A stretch of DNA of 64,000 nt from Tannerellaceae bacterium (GTDB taxonomy: Bacteria > Bacteroidota > Bacteroidia > Bacteroidales > Tannerellaceae), in assembly GCA_031270665.1 (NCBI GenBank), contig JAISXD010000079.1:37863-101862 (forward strand), given 5' to 3'. Below, piece after piece: positions 8,477 to 15,829 of the stretch. Position numbers and translations under genes: made by a program. The notes beneath the pieces are model-generated. The model saw only the letters and a list, made by a program, of their open reading frames with translations, searched no databases and was not told the DNA's origin. The stretch's first letter is position 1. Each line of letters begins with the position of its first letter.

Positions 8477-9903
8477 AATACGGCGTCAAAGATTTGTTCT
8501 ATATTCTGTTCCCGGTGTGTCAGGTGGATTTTCACGCCAAATGCACTGTGCAGGTGTTCCGCCAGACGTTGTGCCGAATACACCGAACGGTGTCGGCCCC
8601 CCGTACACCCGAAACTAACCATCAGGTTTGTAAATCCACGGTCTAAATAGCGTTTTACGCAAGCGTCTACAATCGTTTGTACATGTTCAAGGAAGCGGGT
8701 TATTTCGCCGTCGTCTTCAAGGAAGCGCACCACCGGTTCGTCCAGCCCCGTAAAATGGTTGTAACGTTCATACTTGCCCGGGTTGTTGATCGCCCGGCAA
8801 TCAAACACAAAGCCTCCCCCGTTGCCGGCAGGGTCGTTAGGTATCCCTTTCTTATAGGCGAAACTTACGATTTTCACCTCCAGCATCCGTCTTTGGATAT
8901 CGTCCGAAAACTGTTTCAGCCGGGTCAACGCGCGAAGGACAGAGCAGAGGTACGGATATTCCGGGAAATCTTCCCGTAACAGCCGGCGCAGGTTCTCAAT
9001 GGCGAAAGGAACGCTTTGTATGAAATGGGGCTTCTTTTCAAAGTATCCCCTGAAGCCGTAAGCGCCCAATACCTGAAGGGTGCGGAAAAGGACGAAATGG
9101 CGCAGGCGGCGAAGAAAATCCGCTTCGTCAACAGGCAGATACCGGCTTAAGGCCGTCATATACCCGGCGAGCAATTCCCTCTTCAAACCTTCGGGATAAT
9201 TGGCCTTGGCCTGCCATAAGAAAGAGGCGATATCGTAATAAACAGGGCCTTTCCGCCCGCCCTGGAAATCGATAAACCACGGTTCGCCCTCTTTAATCAT
9301 TACATTGCGCGACTGGAAATCACGATAGAGGAACGTATCGGAAGGCGTACATAACAGCGCATCGCTCAGTTGCTGGAAATCGTCTTCCAGCCTGTCTTCC
9401 TGAAAATCCATGCCGGTAGCTTTCAGGAAGCAGTATTTAAAGTAATTCAGGTCCCAAAGGATTGAACGCCGGTTGAACGCCGGCTGGGGATAGCAGTATG
9501 AAAAATCGAAATCATGCGCCCCGGCTACCTGGACAGAAGGCAACAGCTCAATTGTCTTATGCAGCAAACGGCGTTCGCTTTCATCGAATACGCCGCTTTT
9601 GCGTCCTTTTTCAATGGCGTCGAAGAGTAAGGTATCTCCCAAATCTTCCTGTAAATAAAAGGATTTGTCGCCGGTCCAATAATATACCTGGGGAACAGGC
9701 AGGCCTTTGCGGCGGAAATGGCCGGCCATATAGATAAAGGCGCCGTTTTCTTCCTGCGACGTACCGCTTACCCCGATTAACGTTTGGCTTCCCGTGATGC
9801 GGAAATAACGGCGGTTGGAACCCGATGAGGGCAACTCATTTATCTCCCTGGCCCGGCTGCCGGTATAGGAATAATAGATTTTATGTAATTCGTCTATGAT
9901 CAT
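8473..9903 (-). CDS. amgK: AmgK-like anomeric sugar kinase fused to RapZ C-terminal domain
   Basis: A 476-residue two-domain protein. Residues 1 to about 335 are an aminoglycoside-phosphotransferase-type kinase of the AmgK family: substrate-loop SSGSNRRYFRI, catalytic loop LYRDFQSRNVM, and metal-binding FIDFQGGRKGPVYYD. Residues from about 340 to the end match the C-terminal domain of RapZ: SFAYKKGIPND, FVFDCRAINNPGKYE, TGLD and SFGCTGGRHRSVYSAQRLA. The RapZ N-terminal P-loop domain is absent. AmgK phosphorylates MurNAc/GlcNAc at C1 and MurU then activates it. In E. coli the RapZ C-terminal domain senses glucosamine-6-phosphate, so the fusion may let the kinase respond to amino-sugar levels; that is inference. 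It overlaps murU by 4 bp and has its own -7 box at 9921-9928. Confidence 0.88.
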   Translation of the reverse strand: MIIDELHKIYYSYTGSRAREINELPSSGSNRRYFRITGSQTLIGVSGTSQEENGAFIYMAGHFRRKGLPVPQVYYWTGDKSFYLQEDLGDTLLFDAIEKGRKSGVFDESERRLLHKTIELLPSVQVAGAHDFDFSYCYPQPAFNRRSILWDLNYFKYCFLKATGMDFQEDRLEDDFQQLSDALLCTPSDTFLYRDFQSRNVMIKEGEPWFIDFQGGRKGPVYYDIASFLWQAKANYPEGLKRELLAGYMTALSRYLPVDEADFLRRLRHFVLFRTLQVLGAYGFRGYFEKKPHFIQSVPFAIENLRRLLREDFPEYPYLCSVLRALTRLKQFSDDIQRRMLEVKIVSFAYKKGIPNDPAGNGGGFVFDCRAINNPGKYERYNHFTGLDEPVVRFLEDDGEITRFLEHVQTIVDACVKRYLDRGFTNLMVSFGCTGGRHRSVYSAQRLAEHLHSAFGVKIHLTHREQNIEQIFDAVL

Positions 9904-9920
9904 TCTCCTTATTTGTAATG

Positions 9921-9950
9921 CAAATATAGAGAAAAAAACCGGTGTACAAG
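9921..9950 (-). promoter_or_regulatory. Promoter of amgK-murU
   Basis: On the minus strand TATATTTG (9921-9928) is a perfect -7 box, with CTTG about 18 bases upstream (9947-9950). That -33 region lies inside the loop of the terminator hairpin ending the upstream cassette, so terminator and promoter overlap. Confidence 0.5.
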
Positions 9951-9971
9951 AAGTACGCCGGTTTATATAAG
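9932..9971 (-). terminator. Rho-independent terminator, copy 1 of a 40-bp repeat
   Basis: Stem CCGGTGTAC / GTACGCCGG (one G-T pair) with loop AAGAA, followed on the minus strand by seven T. It is identical over 40 bases to 11129-11168. It ends transcripts coming from 10065 and upstream. Confidence 0.8.
9932..9971. repeat. 40-bp direct repeat, left copy
   Basis: Bases 9932-9971 are identical, in the same orientation, to 11129-11168. The two copies bracket the peptide cassette. The repeat begins with seven A and ends TTTATATAAG. Confidence 0.92.
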
Positions 9972-10064
9972 TTACACCTCTTGATATAAAAACCTGCTTT
10001 GTTGGGATGATTCAATTATTCGTTTGTGTTTGCGTTAAAGCAGAAATGTTTCGTCTGATCTATT

Positions 10065-10385
10065 TTATTCTTTCTCTTTCTCCTTGTTATTGAGAGGATA
10101 AAAATAGTCGACTACTAAAGTGAAAATAAAAGAAAAAACACCTCCTGCTAAGGCTGTAAATAAATATGGAATAGAAAACCCACTCCACAACAAGTAAATT
10201 AACATGCACGAAATAAGAATATATAAAAGTCTAAGAACAGTTGGAATACTATACCAGGAAAAAACCATTACAGAAGAAAAAGAAAACAACATAACAGGTT
10301 CAAAGTCCCAATTTGTTCCAAATCTCACAAACAGTATCACAATGAATACGATAAAAGAATAACTAAAAAATATATTTCTCCTCAT
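10065..10385 (-). CDS. Small membrane protein, possible bacteriocin immunity protein
   Basis: A 106-residue protein with no family I recognise. It is almost wholly hydrophobic, with about four membrane segments: YSFIVFIVILFVRFG near the N-terminus, two around residues 30-70 (LLYILISCMLIYLLW), and ALAGGVFSFIFTLVVDYF. It ends in a charged tail NNKEKEKE. It lies directly downstream of two double-glycine peptide genes on the same strand, separated from them by a hairpin at 10413-10443, and it is inside the 40-bp repeat-bracketed cassette. Small multi-span proteins in this position commonly protect the producer, so an immunity role is proposed; this is inference from context only. A different membrane function is possible. 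Confidence 0.6.
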   Translation of the reverse strand: MRRNIFFSYSFIVFIVILFVRFGTNWDFEPVMLFSFSSVMVFSWYSIPTVLRLLYILISCMLIYLLWSGFSIPYLFTALAGGVFSFIFTLVVDYFYPLNNKEKEKE

Positions 10386-10412
10386 GATGCCTATGATAAT
10401 TAATTAAATACA

Positions 10413-10443
10413 AAAAGGTTGAGATTAATCTACTCAACCTTTT
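10413..10443 (-). terminator. Hairpin between peptide genes and membrane protein gene
   Basis: A perfect 11-bp stem (AAAAGGTTGAG / CTCAACCTTTT) with a 9-base loop, followed by T on the minus strand. It lies 17 bases past the stop of the second peptide gene, and probably ends or attenuates the peptide transcript before the putative immunity gene. Confidence 0.75.
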
Positions 10444-10459
10444 GATACGATTTATATTA

Positions 10460-10621
10460 CTAATGCCCCATACATGTAGAATAATATTGAGCATCCGTCT
10501 GAACAAAATATTCAGAAGAAGCACAAAGCATTCCAATGAAATATGATAACCAACTGCCACCATTAACTGATTCTATTTCTGAATAGTTCAGTTCTTCAAT
10601 TTTAGATTCAACAGATTCCAT
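10460..10621 (-). CDS. Double-glycine-leader peptide 2 (bacteriocin-like)
   Basis: A 53-residue peptide starting at 10621 (MESVESKIEELNYSEIESVNGG). The N-terminus is a classic double-glycine leader: acidic, with the pattern ELNYSEIESVNGG, predicted to be cut after GG at residue 22. The mature part would be 31 residues, SWLSYFIGMLCASSEYF then VQTDAQYYSTCMGH, with two cysteines (positions 33 and 50) that could form a disulfide. A longer frame reaching 10708 overlaps the preceding peptide gene and is unlikely. It begins 14 bases after the stop of peptide 1, so both come from one message. No C39-peptidase exporter lies in the window; the export partner must be elsewhere. The leader is strong evidence; antibacterial activity is inferred. 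Confidence 0.72.
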   Translation of the reverse strand: MESVESKIEELNYSEIESVNGGSWLSYFIGMLCASSEYFVQTDAQYYSTCMGH

Positions 10622-10634
10622 ACATATATTATTG

Positions 10635-10820
10635 TTACATACAACTGTTAAAAGCATTATAGCCATCACGAAAATCACCCGTAGCTCCTCTATCAAGCAT
10701 TTCGCCAACAGCTATTCCTATGAATAACCAAACAATGGGAGCAAGTCCTCCATTTGTTTCGTTCATTTCCATTTCATTCATTTTTTCTACTCCATAAGTA
10801 GCCGGATTCAAATTTCCCAT
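10635..10820 (-). CDS. Double-glycine-leader peptide 1 (bacteriocin-like)
   Basis: A 61-residue peptide starting at 10820 (MGNLNPATYGVEKM). The leader of 25 residues ends EMEMNETNGG, matching Bacteroidetes GG leaders, where LN..YGV..M is followed by EM..TNGG. The mature part of 36 residues begins LAPIVWLFIGIAVGEM and ends DGYNAFNSCM. It is hydrophobic at the front and includes a GxxxG motif (GIAVG), as found in two-peptide class IIb bacteriocins. An internal ATG at 10781 would remove half the leader, and the long frame back to 11072 is unlike a coding sequence. It is the first gene of the cassette, with a -7 box and dyad upstream. It could instead be a signalling peptide; no homologue is recalled. 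Confidence 0.72.
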   Translation of the reverse strand: MGNLNPATYGVEKMNEMEMNETNGGLAPIVWLFIGIAVGEMLDRGATGDFRDGYNAFNSCM

Positions 10821-10956
10821 AAATATAAAAATCAATTTGTCATCTACTCTTTCAAAGCTTTTCGATACCCGCTTCCCTGTATGTAAGGCTATCAGGCGAT
10901 CTGTAAAAGTAATCAATTTTAACAACTTGCAAGTATTTCTGTTTCTCTTACAAAAG

Positions 10957-10964
10957 CAAAAGTA
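10957..10964 (-). promoter_or_regulatory. -7 promoter box of the peptide cassette
   Basis: TACTTTTG on the minus strand (10957-10964) is a perfect TAnnTTTG. It implies a transcript start near 10950 and a 5' leader of about 130 bases before peptide 1. The rest of 10821-11128 (about 300 bases) holds no convincing gene. Confidence 0.5.
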
Positions 10965-10974
10965 CGACCGGTTT

Positions 10975-10991
10975 GTGCAATGACATTGCAC
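10975..10991. promoter_or_regulatory. 17-bp perfect palindrome, possible operator
   Basis: GTGCAATGACATTGCAC is an 8-bp dyad around a single central base. It sits about 11 bases upstream of the -7 box at 10957-10964, covering the -33 region of the peptide promoter. A dimeric regulator could bind here. Confidence 0.55.
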
Positions 10992-11128
10992 GGAAGGAAT
11001 TATTTTTAATGTTTCCGGAAAAAATATTCTTTCTTTCCGAATTGGCAGATACGGTCTTTTGAGTCGATTCATACTTTTCTTGCGCCGACAAGGCGTCGTA
11101 ATAAGGCATAGTATAAAGTTGATGATAT

Positions 11129-11168
11129 AAAAAAACCGGTGTACAAGAAGTACGCCGGTTTATATAAG
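11129..11168. repeat. 40-bp direct repeat, right copy
   Basis: Identical to 9932-9971, 1197 bases away, same orientation. It marks the right side of the peptide cassette. Confidence 0.92.
11129..11168 (-). terminator. Rho-independent terminator of gdhA copy 2
   Basis: The hairpin CCGGCGTAC / GTACACCGG followed by T7 on the minus strand begins about 31 bases past the gdhA stop. This is its natural position, so this copy is probably the original one. Confidence 0.82.
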
Positions 11169-11199
11169 CATTCAAACAAATAAGTGTTATGCCGGTTGA

Positions 11200-12534
11200 T
11201 TAAAGTATCCCCTGAGCCATCATGGCTTTGGCAACTTTCATAAAGCCTGCAATATTAGCGCCCTTTACATAATCTACATATCCGTCGGGGCGTGTTCCGT
11301 ACTGCGTGCATTGCGTATGGATGGAGTTCATGATAGTCTTCAGTTTATTGTCTACCTCTTCGCGCGTCCAACTAAGCTTCATGGCATTCTGCGTCATTTC
11401 CAAACCTGAAACAGCTACCCCTCCCGCGTTTGCCGCCTTACCCGGGGCATACAGTATTTTTGCTTCGAGGAAAGCGCTGACGGCTTCCGGCGTAGAAGGC
11501 ATATTGGCTCCTTCCGAAACGGCTATACATCCGTTGGCCAATAATGTTTTAGCGTCGTCGCCCGTCAATTCGTTCTGTGTGGCGCCTGGCATGGCGATGT
11601 CGCATTTTTCACCCCACGGGCGGGCTCCTTCAACATATTTGCAATTGTACTTTTCGGCATATTCTTTGATACGTCCGCGATACAGGTTCTTAAGTTCCAT
11701 TATATACGCAAGCTTTTCACTGTCGATACCGTCAGGGTCGTAGATATAGCCGTTCGAATCGGATAAGGTAACCGGTTTGGCGCCTAATTCAATCAGCTTT
11801 TCAACGGTGTATTGGGCTACATTCCCGGAACCGGAAACAGCTACCACTTTCCCTTTAATATCGATGTTGCGTGTTTTCAACATTTCCAACAGGAAGTAAA
11901 CATTCCCATACCCTGTTGCTTCCGGGCGAATTAAAGAGCCGCCAAATTCCAGACCCTTCCCGGTAAATGTACCGGTGTTTTCGCGGGCCAGTTTCTTATA
12001 CATACCATACATATAAGATACTTCGCGGCCGCCAACTCCTATATCGCCGGCAGGAACATCCGTATCGGGTCCGATATGGCGCCACAATTCCAACAGGAAC
12101 GCCTGACAGAAACGCATAATTTCGGCATTGGATTTTCCTTTGGGATTGAAATCCGAACCACCTTTACCGCCACCCATCGGAAGGGTAGTTAATGAATTTT
12201 TAAACGTTTGTTCGAAAGCAAGAAATTTAAGGATAGAAGGATTTACCGATGCATGGAAACGCATCCCGCCTTTGTATGGGCCAATCACATTGTTGTGCTG
12301 GATACGGTAAGCCATGTTTGTGTGTACCTGCCCTTTATCATCCGTCCAGGTAATACGGAAAGAGAATATGCGGTCGGGGATACAGAGGCGTTCAATCAGG
12401 TTGTTTTTTTCAAATTCAGGATGTTGATTGTATACTTCTTCAATCGACATCAATACTTCTTCAACCGCTTGATGATACTCAGGTTCATTCGGGAATCTTC
12501 TTTTCAAATCGCTTAATACTTCTTTTACTTTCAT
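11200..12534 (-). CDS. gdhA: NADP-type glutamate dehydrogenase (copy 2)
   Basis: A second 444-residue glutamate dehydrogenase. Signatures are PMGGGKGGSDFNPKGK near residue 115, DVPAGDIGVGGREVSYMYG, and a Rossmann motif VAVSGSGNVAQYTVEKL. It catalyses reversible amination of 2-oxoglutarate in the cytoplasm. It is alike in length and plan to the copy at 2422-3756 but diverged throughout, so it is an old paralogue rather than a recent duplication. Bacteroides species are known to carry two such enzymes with different cofactor preference and regulation; which copy does what cannot be read here. A single-gene unit is suggested by the promoter at 12603-12632 and a strong terminator downstream. Confidence 0.96.
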   Translation of the reverse strand: MKVKEVLSDLKRRFPNEPEYHQAVEEVLMSIEEVYNQHPEFEKNNLIERLCIPDRIFSFRITWTDDKGQVHTNMAYRIQHNNVIGPYKGGMRFHASVNPSILKFLAFEQTFKNSLTTLPMGGGKGGSDFNPKGKSNAEIMRFCQAFLLELWRHIGPDTDVPAGDIGVGGREVSYMYGMYKKLARENTGTFTGKGLEFGGSLIRPEATGYGNVYFLLEMLKTRNIDIKGKVVAVSGSGNVAQYTVEKLIELGAKPVTLSDSNGYIYDPDGIDSEKLAYIMELKNLYRGRIKEYAEKYNCKYVEGARPWGEKCDIAMPGATQNELTGDDAKTLLANGCIAVSEGANMPSTPEAVSAFLEAKILYAPGKAANAGGVAVSGLEMTQNAMKLSWTREEVDNKLKTIMNSIHTQCTQYGTRPDGYVDYVKGANIAGFMKVAKAMMAQGIL

Positions 12535-12602
12535 GGGTTTTGTTGTTTATTTTTAATATTATAACCAAATTGCTATCCGCATCCGGTCTTTTTACGACGG
12601 TG

Positions 12603-12632
12603 CGAAGATAAATTAAATTTCAAAGTAACAAA
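12603..12632 (-). promoter_or_regulatory. Possible promoter of gdhA copy 2
   Basis: On the minus strand TTTG (12629-12632) and TATCTTCG (12603-12610, one base off TAnnTTTG) are separated by 18 bases, the same spacing as at the other gdhA. This predicts a leader of about 65 bases. Confidence 0.45.
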
Positions 12633-12700
12633 ACACCTGAAAGAAAAAAAGCAAAAAAAATATCATTTCGATACGATTTTACGCTAAATGTTTCGATTTA

Positions 12701-12883
12701 TTACTTATTCCGGCTTTTGATGTTCTTACAGATTGTCACGAACACAATGATTCCGGAAGCCGTCAGGGCAAAAATGACCCGAAAATCTATTTTTTGGCTG
12801 TTAGCAAGCAACAGGTAGCATAAGCCCCCCCATAGTAGCGTGATACATGCAATCTGGCTGTTTGTCAGTTTCCTTCGTGCCAT
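12701..12883 (-). CDS. Small two-span membrane protein
   Basis: A 60-residue protein, MARRKLTNSQIACITLLWGG at the start, with two hydrophobic segments (IACITLLWGGLCYLLLA and VIFALTASGIIVFVTIC) and a basic tail NIKSRNK. It begins 12 bases after the stop of the DUF2007 gene and is probably translated from the same message. I do not recognise a named family; similar tiny membrane proteins are common beside core genes in Bacteroidales. No function is proposed. Confidence 0.6.
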   Translation of the reverse strand: MARRKLTNSQIACITLLWGGLCYLLLANSQKIDFRVIFALTASGIIVFVTICKNIKSRNK

Positions 12884-12895
12884 AATGTTGTTATA

Positions 12896-13288
12896 TTAAT
12901 GTGAAGATAGCTGCGAGCCGAAAAAGATAAGCAGCCCGGCGCATACGGCGATAAGGATGAACAAAAAAAGTATCTGCTTTTCCAGAGGAAGATTCCTGAG
13001 GAAAGGAATATGGCGCGCCCATCCTGCTATGGTTTTGATTTGTTCGGATTCTTCATTTTCAACAGGTATCTCATAGCCGTTGGCTACCATTACCTCAAGC
13101 GCATGCAACGCCTCGCTTTCCAACAATTCCACTCTGACTCCGCCCAGATCTACATAACCTCGCATTACCTGTGCGGATATTTCATTCCTGATGTAGCAAT
13201 CAATATCTTCCGATTTCAGCAGGGCAACCAATGCCCTCGCCTCGTCGGGATATTGAAAACGGGCTATCTCTACCATTTTGTCGTCCAT
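12896..13288 (-). CDS. DUF2007 domain protein with C-terminal membrane anchor
   Basis: A 130-residue protein. The first ~75 residues match the DUF2007 (putative signal-transducing, GlnB-like fold) pattern: VEIARFQYPDEARALVALLK, then DIDCYIRNE and GGVRVELLESEALHALEVM. A single hydrophobic segment near the C-terminus (QILFLFILIAVCAGLLIFFG) would anchor it in the inner membrane with the domain in the cytoplasm. It is first in a two-gene unit with the small membrane protein downstream. The biochemical role of the family is unknown. Confidence 0.8.
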   Translation of the reverse strand: MDDKMVEIARFQYPDEARALVALLKSEDIDCYIRNEISAQVMRGYVDLGGVRVELLESEALHALEVMVANGYEIPVENEESEQIKTIAGWARHIPFLRNLPLEKQILFLFILIAVCAGLLIFFGSQLSSH

Positions 13289-13387
13289 AACCGTATTTTT
13301 TAGTGTCGCGAAGGCAAAGATAGCTAAAAAAGAGGGGAAGTTATATAAGTAACAACCCTATGATAGCACAATTCCTATAAAACCGCC

Positions 13388-15727
13388 TTAGAATGTAACG
13401 GATATTTCTGCGCCAATTTGAAAAGGTTTGCCTTTCTGAATATAGGGTTGTTTCAAAGACTCGAAATAGAACGTGGCATATTGGGTGTTTGTTATATTCC
13501 GGCTCCAAATATCCAGTTTTACAATGCCTTTACGTACGCCAACCTTGGCATTTAACGATCCGTAGAACTTTTGGCTGACGTCGTTTAACTCCGTCCAGTA
13601 GATATTGCCCACGCCGCTAAACTGGAGGGAAGCGCCAAACTGGTCGAACCAGCAATTACGCAGAAACCTGTTGTATTGCATGCCAACGTTTAAGGTGTTC
13701 CGGGGCGTATAAGGGATGTGATTCCCTTTACAATCGGTTTTAACTATTTCGCTGGCGTCGTTTTTTACTTCGTATACATAATCCCGGAAGGTGGCATGGG
13801 TGAATCCATAGTTAACATCCGCCGCCAGATGGTTTGTTATTCTTGCCCGCAATGATAACTCCGCTCCAAAGCTGCTTGCTTTTCCTGCGTTGGAGAGATA
13901 ACGCCCGTTTCCACTGTCTACAAATCTGGTAAGCTGCATGTCTTTTATGTCCATATAGAACAATGTCAATTCGCTGTGGAGGAGATTGCTGATCAGTTCG
14001 CTCCGTATACCCAATTCGTAGTTCCAGCTTTTCTCCGGTTTGTAGGCTGTTACTTCGTCGATAGGTTCGGGTTTGTATTTTTCGGCTTTTGCTTCTCCCA
14101 CAAATTGCGACATCATGTCGTATTGCATTTGGCTTTGCATCAAATCTGCCGACATTTGCACATTGTATCCTCCCGTTTTATACCCTTTGGCTACGGACAG
14201 ATACGTAAACGTTCTTGGCGAACATTCGTATTTCAGGGATACTTTAGGTAATACCTGCCAGAAATCCTGCGAAATAAATTCATCCATAACCGTCGGATTA
14301 ATATTCGGAATTTCAGTAACCTTATCGCTTACGCTGTCTCTACTCATTCCCATACGCATAACAGCGTTTGACTGATAATGCATTTCCTGTTTTTCGTAAT
14401 CCAAACGAATACCGGCGGTGAGTGACAATCCTTTTGTAAACAAATTATCATAAGTGGACTGATGATAAAGGGCAAATCCATAGGCCGGCGTATCAAATGA
14501 ACCGGGTATATAAAGTTGTTTGTCCATCACCCGGAGGTAGAACGGCATGGAAGGATTATTCTTTTTGATATTGTTGAATACCCGTTGCAGTATCTCTTTT
14601 ATGCCATCTTCCTTAAAGGTTACAGGCCCGTCAATATGAAAGTCATTATTGAAACCGTACAGTCCGAAAGACCATTGGTAGTTATGGGGCGTATTGCTTT
14701 TAATGGCGATTTCTTCACTGATCGCTTTTTGTTTTTGCGCTTGGCGTAACGCGAAAATTGATTTAGGCGAAAAGTCCTGATCCATTAACATATCGTCTTT
14801 AAAATATTGGAAACCGGTTGTGCTACTTAGTATAAACCTGTTTGTCCGGTATTCTAAAAATAAGCTGTTTGTTAACACCTTGCGTGTATAATAGCAAGAA
14901 TCGTTTATGCTTACCGGGTCTGTAACGCCTGTCTCTTTATGATAAAGCCCATAAGGGAAAGCGCCCTGGTCTGCATAATCGTACGATAAAGTATATGCGG
15001 CGGAGAGATAGGGCTTTATTTGCCAGTCTAACTTGAAACGCCCGCCTGCCGACTTTTCCCAATCCGCTTTTTTGCCGGTAAAGCTGTTTTTGAAGAATCC
15101 GTCGTTCCTGTCATAATATCCACTGAGCGAAAGACCTACGGTTTGACCTATTTTCCTGTAGTGAGATACTTTTCCTTTCAATTGGCCGTAATTTCCTCCG
15201 GACAGGGAAAGCTTTGTACCCTGAAAGTCAAAAGGCGAAAGGGTATAAATATTAACAATGCCTCCCATGGCGTTTCGTCCGTATAACGTACCTTGTGGGC
15301 CACGGAATATTTCGATCCGCTGTATATCCGTCAATTCAAAATCGAAAACGCTTTTATCCAGATAAGGTATATTATCCACATATAAACCCACCGACTGGCC
15401 GCTACTACGTGTACCGATACCCCGTATATAAATAGCGGAGGTCAGTTTGGCCCCATAATCGGGAATATACAGGTTAGGAACAAACGAGCTGATATCTTTC
15501 AACGTATTTATCCGGCGTCCGTTTATTGCTTGTGGCGATATAACAGATACGGAACCGGGTAATGTACGAAACGCATTTGTCTCCTTTACAGACGATGTGA
15601 TAACTACCTCGTCCATATTATACGTTTTAATGGTATCATTCGGATTGATGTTGTCTGCCTTACCTTTACCGGTATGCGCACATATAAGAATACAACTAAC
15701 AATTATCCACCTAATCGACTTCCTCAT
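13388..15727 (-). CDS. TonB-dependent outer-membrane receptor
   Basis: A receptor of about 779 residues beginning at MRKSIRWIIVSCILIC (15727), a typical signal peptide; the frame extends 20 residues further upstream without support. A TonB-box-like stretch MDEVVITSSVKE is at the mature N-terminus, then the plug domain (INTLKDISSFVPNLYIPDYG, IEIFRGPQGTLYGRNAMGG) and a 22-strand barrel ending in a C-terminal aromatic (GAEISVTF). It has no carboxypeptidase-like leader domain and no SusD beside it, so it is a siderophore/cobalamin/small-ligand type receptor rather than a SusC. A LuxR-type regulator gene lies just upstream on the same strand. The ligand is unknown. Confidence 0.92.
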   Translation of the reverse strand: MRKSIRWIIVSCILICAHTGKGKADNINPNDTIKTYNMDEVVITSSVKETNAFRTLPGSVSVISPQAINGRRINTLKDISSFVPNLYIPDYGAKLTSAIYIRGIGTRSSGQSVGLYVDNIPYLDKSVFDFELTDIQRIEIFRGPQGTLYGRNAMGGIVNIYTLSPFDFQGTKLSLSGGNYGQLKGKVSHYRKIGQTVGLSLSGYYDRNDGFFKNSFTGKKADWEKSAGGRFKLDWQIKPYLSAAYTLSYDYADQGAFPYGLYHKETGVTDPVSINDSCYYTRKVLTNSLFLEYRTNRFILSSTTGFQYFKDDMLMDQDFSPKSIFALRQAQKQKAISEEIAIKSNTPHNYQWSFGLYGFNNDFHIDGPVTFKEDGIKEILQRVFNNIKKNNPSMPFYLRVMDKQLYIPGSFDTPAYGFALYHQSTYDNLFTKGLSLTAGIRLDYEKQEMHYQSNAVMRMGMSRDSVSDKVTEIPNINPTVMDEFISQDFWQVLPKVSLKYECSPRTFTYLSVAKGYKTGGYNVQMSADLMQSQMQYDMMSQFVGEAKAEKYKPEPIDEVTAYKPEKSWNYELGIRSELISNLLHSELTLFYMDIKDMQLTRFVDSGNGRYLSNAGKASSFGAELSLRARITNHLAADVNYGFTHATFRDYVYEVKNDASEIVKTDCKGNHIPYTPRNTLNVGMQYNRFLRNCWFDQFGASLQFSGVGNIYWTELNDVSQKFYGSLNAKVGVRKGIVKLDIWSRNITNTQYATFYFESLKQPYIQKGKPFQIGAEISVTF

Positions 15728-15829
15728 AGCATATAAATGATTAAAAATTACTGTTGCAAAGAAACAGCAATCTTTTTTTATGGGCAATCACTATATGTAG
15801 TGATTTTTCCGGCCTTAAATGTATTGCCT

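Noticed and set aside
10821..11175. Long minus-strand frames running into the peptide 1 gene and across 10948-11175
   Set aside because: Composition is unlike coding sequence (runs such as CHCTNRSYFCFCKRNRN), the frames overlap each other, the 40-bp repeat, the palindrome and the promoter box, and no family is recognisable.
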